Assembly (NCBI RefSeq): GCF_039540575.1 | Contig: NZ_BAABFC010000012.1 | Location: 306,016 to 370,015, forward strand | Origin: Pseudaeromonas paramecii | Lineage (GTDB): Bacteria > Pseudomonadota > Gammaproteobacteria > Enterobacterales > Aeromonadaceae | Length of the DNA stretch: 64,000 bases | Reading direction: 5' to 3' | Shown here: one piece after another, positions 1-7,756 of the stretch | Layout: every line of letters begins with the position of its first letter | Position numbering within the stretch: the first letter of the stretch is position 1 | Position numbers and translations under genes: made by a program | The notes under the pieces: generated by a model | Database searches by the model: none | What the model saw: only the letters and a program-made list of their open reading frames with translations | What the model was told of the DNA's origin: nothing

Positions 1-1588
1 TGATGATGGTCAGCAGCGCCTGGCCCGACTCTTCTATGGTCTGGGCGTATTCCCGGGCCGTGGCGGTGAGGGGGCCGTCTTGCAACAGGTGGGCCATGCC
101 CAGAATGCCGTTGAGCGGGGTGCGGATCTCGTGGGTGACTGTGGCGAGGAACTCCGACTTGGTGCGGGTGGCCGCTTCCGCCGCCTGGCGGGCCAGCAGA
201 CTCTCCCGCTGGGCCTGCTTGAGCGCCGTGACGTCCAGCCCCTGAGCGATGACGGCGGTCACCTGATCACCGATGCGTACCGGCGCCATGTTCCAGATCA
301 GCAGGCGTCCGTTGGGATATTGCAGCTCGACCCCGGCACATACCTGCCCCTGGACACTGGACTCCAGGGCGGGTTGGGCCTCTGCCGGGAACAGTTTGAA
401 TACCGGCTCCCCGGGCTGGGCAGTGAGGCCGATCAGCCGGCTGGCGGCGGCGTTGCATTGCTGCACCTGCAGTCGGGCGTTCCAGACGATGATGGGGGAG
501 AAGGCGAACTCCAGCAGATCTTGAAAGTAGTGCTCTTTTTCTTTTTGCCGTTGCACCATCAGGCTCAGTGCCTGCCCCAGCTCGTTGTATTCGGCGATGC
601 GGCCAGGCACAAAGGGCGGGGGTTCATCCTCGGCACTCACCGCCCGGCTCCAGGTCACCAGGCGGCGCAGGGGCAGCAGTGTGTATTGGTGCAGGTGCAG
701 CAGCAGCATCCAGCTGGCTGCTAGGATCAGCAGCAGCACGATACCGGCGCCATGGAGATACTGTTCCTGCAGCCGGGGAGTGGCACGGTTTTCAACGACC
801 GCCACCAGGCTCAAGGGGGTGGGCGTCCCATCCAGCCACAGGGGTTGCCGGTCAGCCAGCAGGTGCTTCCCCACGGCTTGCAGGCCGGTGCCGGCGGGCA
901 GCTGGCTCAGCGCTTTGGCCAGGGTGCTGTCTTGAGGCTGGGTGGTGAGCAGGGGGAGGCCTTGGTACTCCAGACTCAGGGCTTGCAGCTGGGCTTCCCG
1001 CTGCAGATCCTGCAGCAGCTCCAGGTTGTCGTTAAGCACCAGGGCGCCATATAGACTGGCCAAGACCTGACCCGTGTGAGGGGCCACCAGGGGGACTTGG
1101 CGCAGCAGCAGTATGAGCGGGGCCGACTCGGTATCCGGCAGCGTCACCAGATACCAGCGATGGCGCTGCTCGGCCTGATCGATCAGGCTGGAGAGCTGAC
1201 CCGCCGGCACGAAGAAATCGGTGGCCGCATCCTGCCAGTAGAGGGTCTGCTGATGGGCGATGAACAGGAAATCCAGACTCTTGGGTTCATCTTCCCGCTC
1301 CAGGGGCAGACGCCAGCTGGATTGGGTGCCCAGGTCGTAGGAGATTTCCACCTGGCTGGCCAGACTGTCGAGTTGCTGGGCCAGGTGGGTCAGATGATGG
1401 TTCATGGTCAGCTGCATCGTATGGTGACCCTGGGCCAGTCGCTGCTCCATCTGAGTGTCGATGGCCTGGCGAGCATAGCGATAGGTCTGGAATACCAGGA
1501 TGGCGGTGACCAGCAGCAGGGTCACGGTCAGCCCCAGTAACAGCACACTGGAGAGGGGGCGTTGCGTTGGCGGCCGGGAGGACGGCAT
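1..1588 (-). CDS. luxQ: Autoinducer-2 sensor kinase LuxQ, 3' end outside the window
   Basis: The first 529 codons of a membrane sensor kinase; the rest lies beyond base 1. A membrane helix at about residues 14-30 and a second one near 275-295 flank a periplasmic sensor region. A cytoplasmic PAS-like domain follows (the motif FAFSPIIVW resembles Vibrio LuxQ) and then the start of a HisKA domain, THEIRTPLNG, with the phospho-acceptor His at about residue 486. Full-length LuxQ proteins continue with an ATPase domain and a receiver domain and pass phosphate to LuxU/LuxO. The ATG at 1588 lies 3 bases after the luxP stop, so the two form one operon. In Vibrio harveyi LuxQ switches between kinase and phosphatase as LuxP binds autoinducer 2. 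The LuxQ call rests on family resemblance along the sensor and PAS regions plus the adjacent luxP; a TorS-type kinase is the alternative. Confidence 0.8.
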   Translation of the reverse strand, partial: MPSSRPPTQRPLSSVLLLGLTVTLLLVTAILVFQTYRYARQAIDTQMEQRLAQGHHTMQLTMNHHLTHLAQQLDSLASQVEISYDLGTQSSWRLPLEREDEPKSLDFLFIAHQQTLYWQDAATDFFVPAGQLSSLIDQAEQRHRWYLVTLPDTESAPLILLLRQVPLVAPHTGQVLASLYGALVLNDNLELLQDLQREAQLQALSLEYQGLPLLTTQPQDSTLAKALSQLPAGTGLQAVGKHLLADRQPLWLDGTPTPLSLVAVVENRATPRLQEQYLHGAGIVLLLILAASWMLLLHLHQYTLLPLRRLVTWSRAVSAEDEPPPFVPGRIAEYNELGQALSLMVQRQKEKEHYFQDLLEFAFSPIIVWNARLQVQQCNAAASRLIGLTAQPGEPVFKLFPAEAQPALESSVQGQVCAGVELQYPNGRLLIWNMAPVRIGDQVTAVIAQGLDVTALKQAQRESLLARQAAEAATRTKSEFLATVTHEIRTPLNGILGMAHLLQDGPLTATAREYAQTIEESGQALLTII

Positions 1589-1591
1589 CTG

Positions 1592-2710
1592 TTACTCCTG
1601 TTCCATGTCCGAATAACGAAAGGCGCGCGCCTGCAAGCCTTGTAGCACCGTCTTGGGGGTGTCTGGGGTGACCAGCACCAGATCCCCGGCAAACACCCGG
1701 GGCAGGGGCAGCCCCTGCAGATCCCGCTGTATGGCTTCGGCGACCGCCACCCCGGTATCGTCGTTGATGCGCATCACGGTGGCGGCCAGTTCCCCGCGGG
1801 CCAGGGCCGCCAGCTCCTGGGATCCGCCGCCCCAGCCGTTGACCTGCACCTTGCCCTGTCTTCCCTTCTGTTTGATGGCATCCAGGGCGCCCAGAGCGGT
1901 GTCGGTGGCACAGGCAAACAGCAGATCCAGATCCGGATACTGCTCCAGGGCCGATAAGGCCGCCTGGCGCGCCGACGCGCGATCGGACTGGGTATAGAAG
2001 GCCAGTCGCAGCTGACTGTTGGACTGAGGCCGCATCTGCTCGATAAAGGTATCGCCGCGGGCCGTGCTCACATAGCCAGGACTACGGTAAAGCATGGCGT
2101 AATCAAAATGGGGGCGCCCGGCCGCCTGGCGGCGAAAGAAGTCGGCCAACAGACGGCTGCCTTGCTGATGGTCAAAGCCGACATAAAGCAGCGGGGGCCG
2201 CGCCTCCCAGTCTTTGAGGGGGGTGGTGATGTTTTGCAGTATCACCTTGGGCCGGCCACGGCTGAGCAGCCGGGCTATGTACTTGTGCTGAAACTGAGCG
2301 TCAAGCGTGTAGATAAGGTAATCGGGATCCGCCGCCAGGGCGGTTACCAGTTGCTGGGTCTGCTGCCGCTCATCCTGTTCCGGCGCCTTGTCGTAGCTTT
2401 GCAACTGGTAGTCCAGCCCCAGCTGGGTCAGGCGACGCTCCAGGGCCAGACGGTTGCGACGCCAGTAGTCGGAGAGCTGGCCGCCCGGGCTGATGAGGGC
2501 GATCCGCATCGGTCCCTGCTGATGTAGCCGGGCCGGCTGTGGCGCGTTGCGCACCAGGCGCTTGAGGGTCTGGGTAGCCTGGGCCTGCTCCGGGTGCATG
2601 GCCTGGTACTGGCTCAGGGGCCAGTATTCATCCAGCCCTTCGGCGCCAAGCACCGACAGACCCAGTCCCCAGAGCAGCAGGCCGGTTAGCCATGCCCCTT
2701 TTCTCCCCAT
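1592..2710 (-). CDS. luxP: Periplasmic autoinducer-2 binding protein LuxP
   Basis: A 372-residue periplasmic binding protein of the ribose-binding fold. The N-terminus is a signal peptide (hydrophobic residues 6-22). It resembles Vibrio harveyi LuxP along its whole length, with the shared strings LQNITTP, YVGFDH, NGWGGGS, NDDTG and the C-terminal RAFRYSD. As I recall them, the residues that contact borate-autoinducer 2 in V. harveyi LuxP (Gln77, Ser79, Trp82, Asn159, Arg215, Thr266, Trp289, Arg310) are all matched here (Gln78, Ser80, Trp83, Asn160, Arg218, Thr269, Trp293, Arg314). It would bind autoinducer 2 and signal through LuxQ. The ATG at 2710 was chosen over a GTG at 2716 because AAGGAG lies 5 bases before it. 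The divergent neighbour is flp. TorT, a related binding protein, was considered and fits less well. Confidence 0.9.
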   Translation of the reverse strand: MGRKGAWLTGLLLWGLGLSVLGAEGLDEYWPLSQYQAMHPEQAQATQTLKRLVRNAPQPARLHQQGPMRIALISPGGQLSDYWRRNRLALERRLTQLGLDYQLQSYDKAPEQDERQQTQQLVTALAADPDYLIYTLDAQFQHKYIARLLSRGRPKVILQNITTPLKDWEARPPLLYVGFDHQQGSRLLADFFRRQAAGRPHFDYAMLYRSPGYVSTARGDTFIEQMRPQSNSQLRLAFYTQSDRASARQAALSALEQYPDLDLLFACATDTALGALDAIKQKGRQGKVQVNGWGGGSQELAALARGELAATVMRINDDTGVAVAEAIQRDLQGLPLPRVFAGDLVLVTPDTPKTVLQGLQARAFRYSDMEQE

Positions 2711-2799
2711 TACCACTCCTTAAGCACCTGTCCTCAGGCCCATTACCCACCGGATTCGGTCGAATCATTGTAGAGCATTCCCCCCGGCAGAATCACCTG

Positions 2800-2826
2800 A
2801 TGATATCAAGCTTGGTCATTTGTCAA
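2800..2826 (-). promoter_or_regulatory. Candidate sigma-70 promoter of luxPQ
   Basis: On the minus strand a consensus -35 TTGACA (2826-2821) is followed after 15 bases by TATCAT (2805-2800), about 90 bases before the luxP start. The spacer is shorter than the usual 16-18, which lowers confidence. No equally good alternative was seen in this intergenic region. Confidence 0.4.
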
Positions 2827-2843
2827 GGAGGATCACTTTTTTG

Positions 2844-2872
2844 CAACAATCGGTTAACCAACCCGGTTGTTG
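2844..2872. repeat. Imperfect inverted repeat between luxP and flp
   Basis: Arms CAACAATCGG (2844-2853) and CCGGTTGTTG (2863-2872) match at 9 of 10 positions around a 9-base centre that continues the palindrome GGTTAACC. No T-run follows, so it does not look like a terminator. It lies in the only gap between the divergent luxPQ operon and the tad locus, where an operator for either side would be expected. Its regulator is unknown. Confidence 0.45.
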
Positions 2873-2978
2873 GCTATGGTTGATCTAGGGTCGGCGTCAC
2901 AAACGGGCGACCGGGCCAGGACGGCCGACAGGAGCTTGCCCCCTGCCGGGCATAAACCAAGGGTGTGTGGAGGTGGTT

Positions 2979-3152
2979 ATGAACAAGCTGGCAAACAAGA
3001 TCTGTGCCTTCTGGCAGGACGAAGAAGGGCTCACCACGGTGGAATATGCGGTGGCGGGTACCCTGGTGGCCCTGGCGGTGGTGACGGCATTTACCGATTT
3101 GGGGACGGCAGTCGGAGATGCCATTCGCAGAATCATTGCTGAGATTCAATGA
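2979..3152 (+). CDS. flp: Flp-type pilin (class IVb prepilin)
   Basis: A 57-residue prepilin, the major subunit of Flp/Tad pili. The short charged leader ends in EEG and is followed by LTTVEYAVAGTLVALAVV, the hydrophobic stem with the Glu-Tyr pair (+5, +6 after the Gly) that is diagnostic of Flp pilins. Cleavage after the Gly by the TadV peptidase is expected. The ATG at 2979 was chosen over an in-frame GTG at 2967 because GGAGG lies 5 bases before it. It is the first gene of a run of fourteen that ends with tadD. No clear sigma-70 promoter was found upstream; the inverted repeat at 2844-2872 is the most notable upstream element. Confidence 0.95.
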   Translation: MNKLANKICAFWQDEEGLTTVEYAVAGTLVALAVVTAFTDLGTAVGDAIRRIIAEIQ

Positions 3153-3159
3153 CGCTCAG

Positions 3160-3636
3160 ATGAATATCCTGCTATTGGCCGCCCTCTGCTACGGCGCCCT
3201 GGTGGATATCCAGACCCAGCGCATCCCCAATGCCCTGGTGCTGGCCCTGCTGGGTTTGGCCCTGTTGCAGCAGCTGCCGGGTGTGCCGCTCACCGGCCCC
3301 AGCCCGGCCAGTGCCCTGGCGGGGTTGGGGCTGGGACTGGCCCTGAGCCTGCCCTGCTATGCCATGGGGCTGCTGGGGGCCGGCGATGCCAAGTTGCTGG
3401 CCGCCTGTGGCGCCGTGCTGGGCTGGCCCGGCTTTATCTGGCTGCAGCTGGCCAGCTGGTTATTTATCGGCGTGTTGAGTCTGCTCTGGCTGCTCAGCCA
3501 CGGGCTGCTGCAGCGGCTATGCTGGCACTGGCGTCATCCCGCTGGCGTTGTGGCCGAGTTCAAGGCTCAGACGGTGCGCCTGCCCTTTGGCGGCGCCCTC
3601 TTTCTGGCAGCCTTGGCCCAGCAGTTCTACGGTTAA
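3160..3636 (+). CDS. tadV: Prepilin peptidase TadV/CpaA (A24 family)
   Basis: A 158-residue, almost entirely hydrophobic integral membrane aspartyl peptidase that cleaves the Flp prepilin and the TadE/TadF pseudopilins. Two Asp residues typical of the A24 family are visible: one in GALVDIQTQRIPN near residue 16 and one in LLGAGDAKLLAACG in the middle of the protein. It is the short form without the N-methyltransferase domain of PilD. The ATG at 3160 follows the flp stop by 7 bases without a good ribosome site, so translation is probably coupled to flp. An in-frame ATG at 3118 inside flp is less likely, because it would put a polar stretch before the first membrane helix. Confidence 0.9.
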   Translation: MNILLLAALCYGALVDIQTQRIPNALVLALLGLALLQQLPGVPLTGPSPASALAGLGLGLALSLPCYAMGLLGAGDAKLLAACGAVLGWPGFIWLQLASWLFIGVLSLLWLLSHGLLQRLCWHWRHPAGVVAEFKAQTVRLPFGGALFLAALAQQFYG

Positions 3637-3700
3637 CACACATAGCCGCGGCCAGTTGGCCGGGGCAGGGAGGCCGGCCCTGGCTGGCAAGGAGGCGCAG

Positions 3701-5074
3701 ATGAGCGAACCTGGCCGCAGTCTTGATGACGAGGCGATCGCCGAGGAAGCCTGTGCCCTGTTTCCGCCCCTGGTGGCGCCCCCGGCCGAGCTGGCGCCAC
3801 GCCCCCGCAGTCTGGCGGACACCGGCATCCCCCGCCGGGTGCTGGAGATGCTGCTGATCAAACACCTCTCTCAGGTCACCGAACTGGACAAGCTGGCCTT
3901 GTCGTCTCGCCTGTGTCTGTCGGGCTCCCTGGTGGAGGAGCTGTTGCAGGGGCTCAAGGGGGAGGCGCTGCTGGAGACCCGGGCCGATGGCCGCTTCGAA
4001 CGGAGCCTGCGCTTCGGCCTGACCCACAAGGGCATGGCCCTGGCTCAGTACGAGTGGCAGCGGGATGGCTATCTGGGGCCGGCACCGGTCAGCCTTACTC
4101 AGTACCGGGCCCTGGTGATGCGCCAGAGCGCCCGCCACGATTTTGTCACCGCCGAGCGCTTCGCCGCCGGCATGAGTGATGTGCTGCTGACCCCGGCGAT
4201 GATCAACCAACTGGGCCCGGCCCTCAATTCCGGCCGGGCCATCTTCATCTACGGTCATCCTGGCACCGGCAAGACCTATGTCTCCCGCCGCCTGGTGCGG
4301 CTGTTTGCCACCGGGGTGCTGATCCCCCATGCCCTGTGTATCGACGAGCATGTACTGCCGGTGTTCGATCCCCTGGTGCACCGGCCGCTGCAGCTGGGAC
4401 AAGGGGCCTCTTTGCGACTGGATGAGGGGGCGGATCCGCGCTGGCAGTGGTGCCAACGGCCCGAGGTGATGGTAGGGGGAGAGCTCACCACCGACATGCT
4501 GGATGTGAACTACGACGCCAGCTTGCATGCCTACCGGGCCCCCTTGCAGCTCAAGGCCAATAACGGTCTGTTTCTTATCGACGATCTGGGTCGGCAGAAG
4601 GTGGCGGTGGATGCCATCCTCAACCGCTGGATCGTGCCCATGGAGGAGCGGATCGACTATCTGACCCTGGCCTCCGGCAAGCACTTTGAGGTGCCGTTTG
4701 AGCAGGTACTGGTGTTCTCCACCAACCTGCCGCCCCACGAGTTGGTGGACGAGGCCTTCTTGCGCCGCATCGGCTACAAGATCCCCTTCCTGCCCATCAG
4801 CCCGGAGCACTATCGCCAGCTTTGGCAGCAGCAATGCCAGCGCCATGAGGTGCAGTGGGATGAGCCCCTGTTGCAGCACCTGCTCAAGGATCTTCACCAG
4901 GCCTGCGCCGTGCCCCTGTTGCCCTGTCACCCACGGGATCTGGTGGGCCTGTGCCGGGATCAGATCAACTTCACGCAAGCCCCTCCCAGACTGACCAGCG
5001 AACTGCTCGATGCGGTATGGCGCAGCTACTTCGTCAGCACGGAGGAACAAGGAGGGAAGGATCATGAAGGGTAA
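3701..5074 (+). CDS. AAA+ ATPase of the tad locus, role unknown
   Basis: A 457-residue cytoplasmic protein. The first 170 residues are a variable helical region. The remainder is an AAA+ core with Walker A GHPGTGKT (Lys191), Walker B LFLIDD (Asp294-Asp295), a sensor-like FSTNLPP and an Arg-rich segment FLRRIGYKIPF that could supply the arginine finger. It is not the secretion ATPase TadA, which is encoded separately downstream. Proteins of this kind occur in some tad loci annotated only as ATP-binding or chaperone-like ATPases. The start at 3701 has AAGGAGG six bases upstream; the frame is open further 5' but those residues look non-coding. The end overlaps rcpC by 11 bases, so it belongs to the operon. 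A remodelling role in pilus assembly is inference. Confidence 0.75.
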   Translation: MSEPGRSLDDEAIAEEACALFPPLVAPPAELAPRPRSLADTGIPRRVLEMLLIKHLSQVTELDKLALSSRLCLSGSLVEELLQGLKGEALLETRADGRFERSLRFGLTHKGMALAQYEWQRDGYLGPAPVSLTQYRALVMRQSARHDFVTAERFAAGMSDVLLTPAMINQLGPALNSGRAIFIYGHPGTGKTYVSRRLVRLFATGVLIPHALCIDEHVLPVFDPLVHRPLQLGQGASLRLDEGADPRWQWCQRPEVMVGGELTTDMLDVNYDASLHAYRAPLQLKANNGLFLIDDLGRQKVAVDAILNRWIVPMEERIDYLTLASGKHFEVPFEQVLVFSTNLPPHELVDEAFLRRIGYKIPFLPISPEHYRQLWQQQCQRHEVQWDEPLLQHLLKDLHQACAVPLLPCHPRDLVGLCRDQINFTQAPPRLTSELLDAVWRSYFVSTEEQGGKDHEG

Positions 5075-5870
5075 AGTCATCGCCATGCTGGTTGTCTCGC
5101 TGGCCATGGGGGGCGGCGCCCTCTGGTTGGCCGACAGCTGGCTCAAGCGCCAGCGCGGGCCGGTGAACCCGCAAGGGGATCAGGTGGCGGTCGTGGTAGC
5201 CGCCCAGCTCATCCCCTTGGGTACCCAGGTGGAGTCCAAGCATGTGCACCTGTTGACTGTGCCCAAGGCGCTGCAGCCGGAGAACAGCTTCAGCACCCTG
5301 GAGGACGCCATAGGACGGATCGCTCAGGTGGATTTGTTGCCGGCGGAAATCCTGCGGGCCGAACGGCTGGCCAGGCCGGGTGAGGGCAACCTGTTTGCCA
5401 GCCTGATCACCCCGGAAAAGCGGGCGGTGACCATACGGGTCAACGATGTGGTGGGGGTGGCGGGATTCCTGCTGCCGGGCAATTACGTGGATGTGTTGGC
5501 CTCGGTGGAGCTGGATGGCAAAAACAACGTCAAGACCACGACCGTGCTGGAAAACATCCGGGTGCTGGCGGTGGATCAGACCGCCCGCACTGCCGACAAC
5601 AAGCCGGTGATAGTGCGCGCCGTGACCCTGGAAGTGACGCCGCAGGAGGCGGAGAAGCTGATGACGGAGACCACCCGGGGCACCATACAGCTGGCCTTGC
5701 GTAACCCTGAGGATGTGGCTCCCAACCCAACCCCGGTGGCGGCCGCCCCGCAATTGGCGGCCGTAACGCCACCACCCTGTCCGGCGCCTAAGGTGGTACG
5801 CAGTGGCGGCGGTCAATCTGTGACCCTCATCAAAGGGGTGAGTGTCAGTCAGACCCGAGTTAGCCAATAA
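5064..5870 (+). CDS. rcpC: Flp pilus assembly protein RcpC/CpaB
   Basis: A 268-residue protein with an N-terminal membrane anchor (residues 4-22), then a SAF/AFP-like fold typical of CpaB: AAQLIPLGTQVESKHV near 45-60, and the domain with ITPEKRAVTIRVNDVVGVAGF and LLPGNYVDVLA near 115-150. The C-terminus is Pro/Ala rich. In Caulobacter and Aggregatibacter the protein sits in the periplasm and supports secretin function. The start is the ATG at 5064 with GGAGGGAAGG upstream, overlapping the end of the AAA+ gene. It lies directly before the secretin gene, as in most tad loci. Confidence 0.9.
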   Translation: MKGKVIAMLVVSLAMGGGALWLADSWLKRQRGPVNPQGDQVAVVVAAQLIPLGTQVESKHVHLLTVPKALQPENSFSTLEDAIGRIAQVDLLPAEILRAERLARPGEGNLFASLITPEKRAVTIRVNDVVGVAGFLLPGNYVDVLASVELDGKNNVKTTTVLENIRVLAVDQTARTADNKPVIVRAVTLEVTPQEAEKLMTETTRGTIQLALRNPEDVAPNPTPVAAAPQLAAVTPPPCPAPKVVRSGGGQSVTLIKGVSVSQTRVSQ

Positions 5871-5897
5871 CCGGGCGCTCATGGCGGGGAGGACGCT

Positions 5898-7466
5898 ATG
5901 GAGACGAAACAATACAAAGGGATCCTGGTGGCTGGCTTGTGGTGGTTGGCAAGTCTCGCCGGGGCGCCGCTGCAGGCGGCGGAACCGGCGGATATGGCGG
6001 TGCCCAGTCAGGGGGTGAGTGTGCCGGTCAATGGCGGGCGCATGGTGCAACTGCCGGGCAAGGCCAAGAAGGTGTCGGTGGGCAGTCCTGAGGTGGCGGA
6101 CCTCATGGTGCTGCGCAGCGATCAGCTCTATCTGGTGGGCAAGCAGCTGGGCAGCACCAACGTCATCGTCTGGGATGCCCGGCAGAGGCCCATGCTGATG
6201 CTGGATGTGGAGGTCACCCATGACCTCAATGGGCTCAAGAGCAAGCTGCACGAGTTCATGCCCGAGGAGGCCATCAAGGTGCAGAGCAGCCAGGGCAAGC
6301 TGGTACTCAGCGGCCAGGTCTCCTCGGCGGAGAGGATGAATGTGGCACTGCAGCTGGCCCGTACCTTCACCGGCACCGTCAAGTTTGGTGACGGTGCCAA
6401 GCCGGAGGAGCAGAACGAGGGCACCCTGATCAACATGTTGACCATAGGCGGCGCTCAGCAGGTGATGCTGGAGGTGACGGTGGCGGAGGTGCAGCGCTCC
6501 CTGGTGCGCCAGTTCGACTCCAACTTCATCTTTGCCCATAACGGGGGCACCTTCAGCTTCGGCGGTGTGACCAATGGCGCCAGTTTCCCCGATGCCGTGT
6601 TCAATGGGGTGGGTGGCGATGGTCGGATCCCGGTGTTTGATACCACCAACGGCGCTCTGGTGGGGCCGGCGGTGTCCGAGTTTGCCCCCAATCCCCTCAA
6701 TATTGATGGCAAGGGGCTGTTTGCCAGCTACCTAAGCGGCAACACCCTGTTTAGCGTGGCCCTCAACATCGCTAAGCAAAACGGCATGGCCAAGGTGCTG
6801 GCGGAGCCCACCCTGTTGGCGCTCAGCGGTACCAAGGCCGACTTTCTATCCGGCGGCGAGTTTCCGGTGCCTGTGCCCGATGACGATGGCTTGACCATCG
6901 AATACAAGGAGTTTGGCGTGGGGCTGCAGTTTGTGCCCGTGGTGCTGGATGCCGACCGCATCAACCTGGAGCTGGACGTGGCGGTCAGCGAGTTGAGCGG
7001 TACCAATGCCATGACCATATCGCCGTCCACCACCACCACGTCGTTTTATGTGCCGTCACTGACCAAACGTAGCGCCAAGACCACGGTGGAGCTGGGCAAT
7101 GGCCAGACCATCGGCATCGCCGGTCTGCTCAACGAAAACCTCAGCGACTTCGTGGAGAAACTGCCGGGGCTGGGGGATCTGCCGGTCATCGGCCAGCTGT
7201 TCCGCAGCCAGGAGTTTCGCAAGGGCGAGACCGAGCTGGTGATACTGGTGACGCCGCGCCTGGCCAAGCCTATCCGGCGGGAGGATATCCGGCTGCCTAC
7301 CGACAACTTCGTCGAACCCACGGATCTGGAGTACTACCTGCTGGGCAAGATGAGCCGGCTCTCCAGCGAAGAGCGGGGCGGCAGCGGTCTGGCGGATACC
7401 TCGACGGCCCCGGTGGCACCTGGGGTGGCGGTGGGCAGCGAAGGCCAGTATGGCCATGACTTGTAG
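5898..7466 (+). CDS. rcpA: Tad outer-membrane secretin RcpA/CpaC
   Basis: A 522-residue secretin forming the outer-membrane channel of the Flp pilus. It has a signal peptide ending near AAEPADMA, a pilus-assembly N-terminal domain (VNGGRMVQLPGKAKKVSVGS), a BON-like segment (LVLSGQVSSAERMNVALQLA) and the C-terminal secretin domain with VPDDDGLTIEYKEFGVGLQF and the closing signature KLPGLGDLPVIGQLFRS and ELVILVTPRL. The length is normal for the family. The ATG at 5898 is preceded by GGGGAGGA. The next gene starts 12 bases after its stop. Confidence 0.95.
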   Translation: METKQYKGILVAGLWWLASLAGAPLQAAEPADMAVPSQGVSVPVNGGRMVQLPGKAKKVSVGSPEVADLMVLRSDQLYLVGKQLGSTNVIVWDARQRPMLMLDVEVTHDLNGLKSKLHEFMPEEAIKVQSSQGKLVLSGQVSSAERMNVALQLARTFTGTVKFGDGAKPEEQNEGTLINMLTIGGAQQVMLEVTVAEVQRSLVRQFDSNFIFAHNGGTFSFGGVTNGASFPDAVFNGVGGDGRIPVFDTTNGALVGPAVSEFAPNPLNIDGKGLFASYLSGNTLFSVALNIAKQNGMAKVLAEPTLLALSGTKADFLSGGEFPVPVPDDDGLTIEYKEFGVGLQFVPVVLDADRINLELDVAVSELSGTNAMTISPSTTTTSFYVPSLTKRSAKTTVELGNGQTIGIAGLLNENLSDFVEKLPGLGDLPVIGQLFRSQEFRKGETELVILVTPRLAKPIRREDIRLPTDNFVEPTDLEYYLLGKMSRLSSEERGGSGLADTSTAPVAPGVAVGSEGQYGHDL

Positions 7467-7478
7467 CAGGAGGCCGTC

Positions 7479-7730
7479 ATGAAAAGAACCATAGTGATAC
7501 TGACGCTGGGCCTGGGGCTGAGCCTGGTTGGCTGTGCCAATGAGCCCCCCATGGGGCAGGCCAAGCGCCAGCTGATCCAGGCGCAGACCCTGGATCCTGA
7601 GGCCGGTCTGCTGGCGGTCAGTGCCGCCAATCCGGTGCCGGGACGGCAGGTCGAGCGGGCGGTTGCCGATCTAGGGACGCCCAAGGCGGTGGGGACCAGC
7701 GGCAGCAGCATGGGCAGCGTGCTTAAGTAG
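7479..7730 (+). CDS. Small lipoprotein in the tad locus
   Basis: An 83-residue protein with a lipoprotein signal peptide (MKRTIVILTLGLGLSLVGC; Cys at 19) and no recognised domain. The mature part is polar, with a stretch rich in Gly, Ser and Val at the end. It occupies the place of the lipoprotein genes (rcpB, cpaD) found next to the secretin in other tad loci, but is much shorter and no homology could be established by eye. It might act as a secretin pilotin; that is inference. A ribosome site AGGAGG precedes the ATG. Confidence 0.75.
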   Translation: MKRTIVILTLGLGLSLVGCANEPPMGQAKRQLIQAQTLDPEAGLLAVSAANPVPGRQVERAVADLGTPKAVGTSGSSMGSVLK

Positions 7731-7756
7731 TCAGCACCGCCAATAAGGAGGTCAGG

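Noticed and set aside
1..2710. TorS/TorT (TMAO sensing) instead of LuxQ/LuxP
   Set aside because: The binding protein matches LuxP along its whole length, including the ligand residues, and the kinase has the LuxQ-type periplasmic region followed by a PAS-like domain, which TorS lacks. No torR or torCAD genes are seen.
3560..5146. Long antisense open frame over the AAA+ gene
   Set aside because: Caused by high GC and codon bias of the sense gene; the translation is rich in Gln, His and Arg and shows no domain.
5034..6539. Long antisense open frame over rcpC and rcpA
   Set aside because: No start signal, no domain, low-complexity His/Leu/Gln-rich protein opposite two clear genes.
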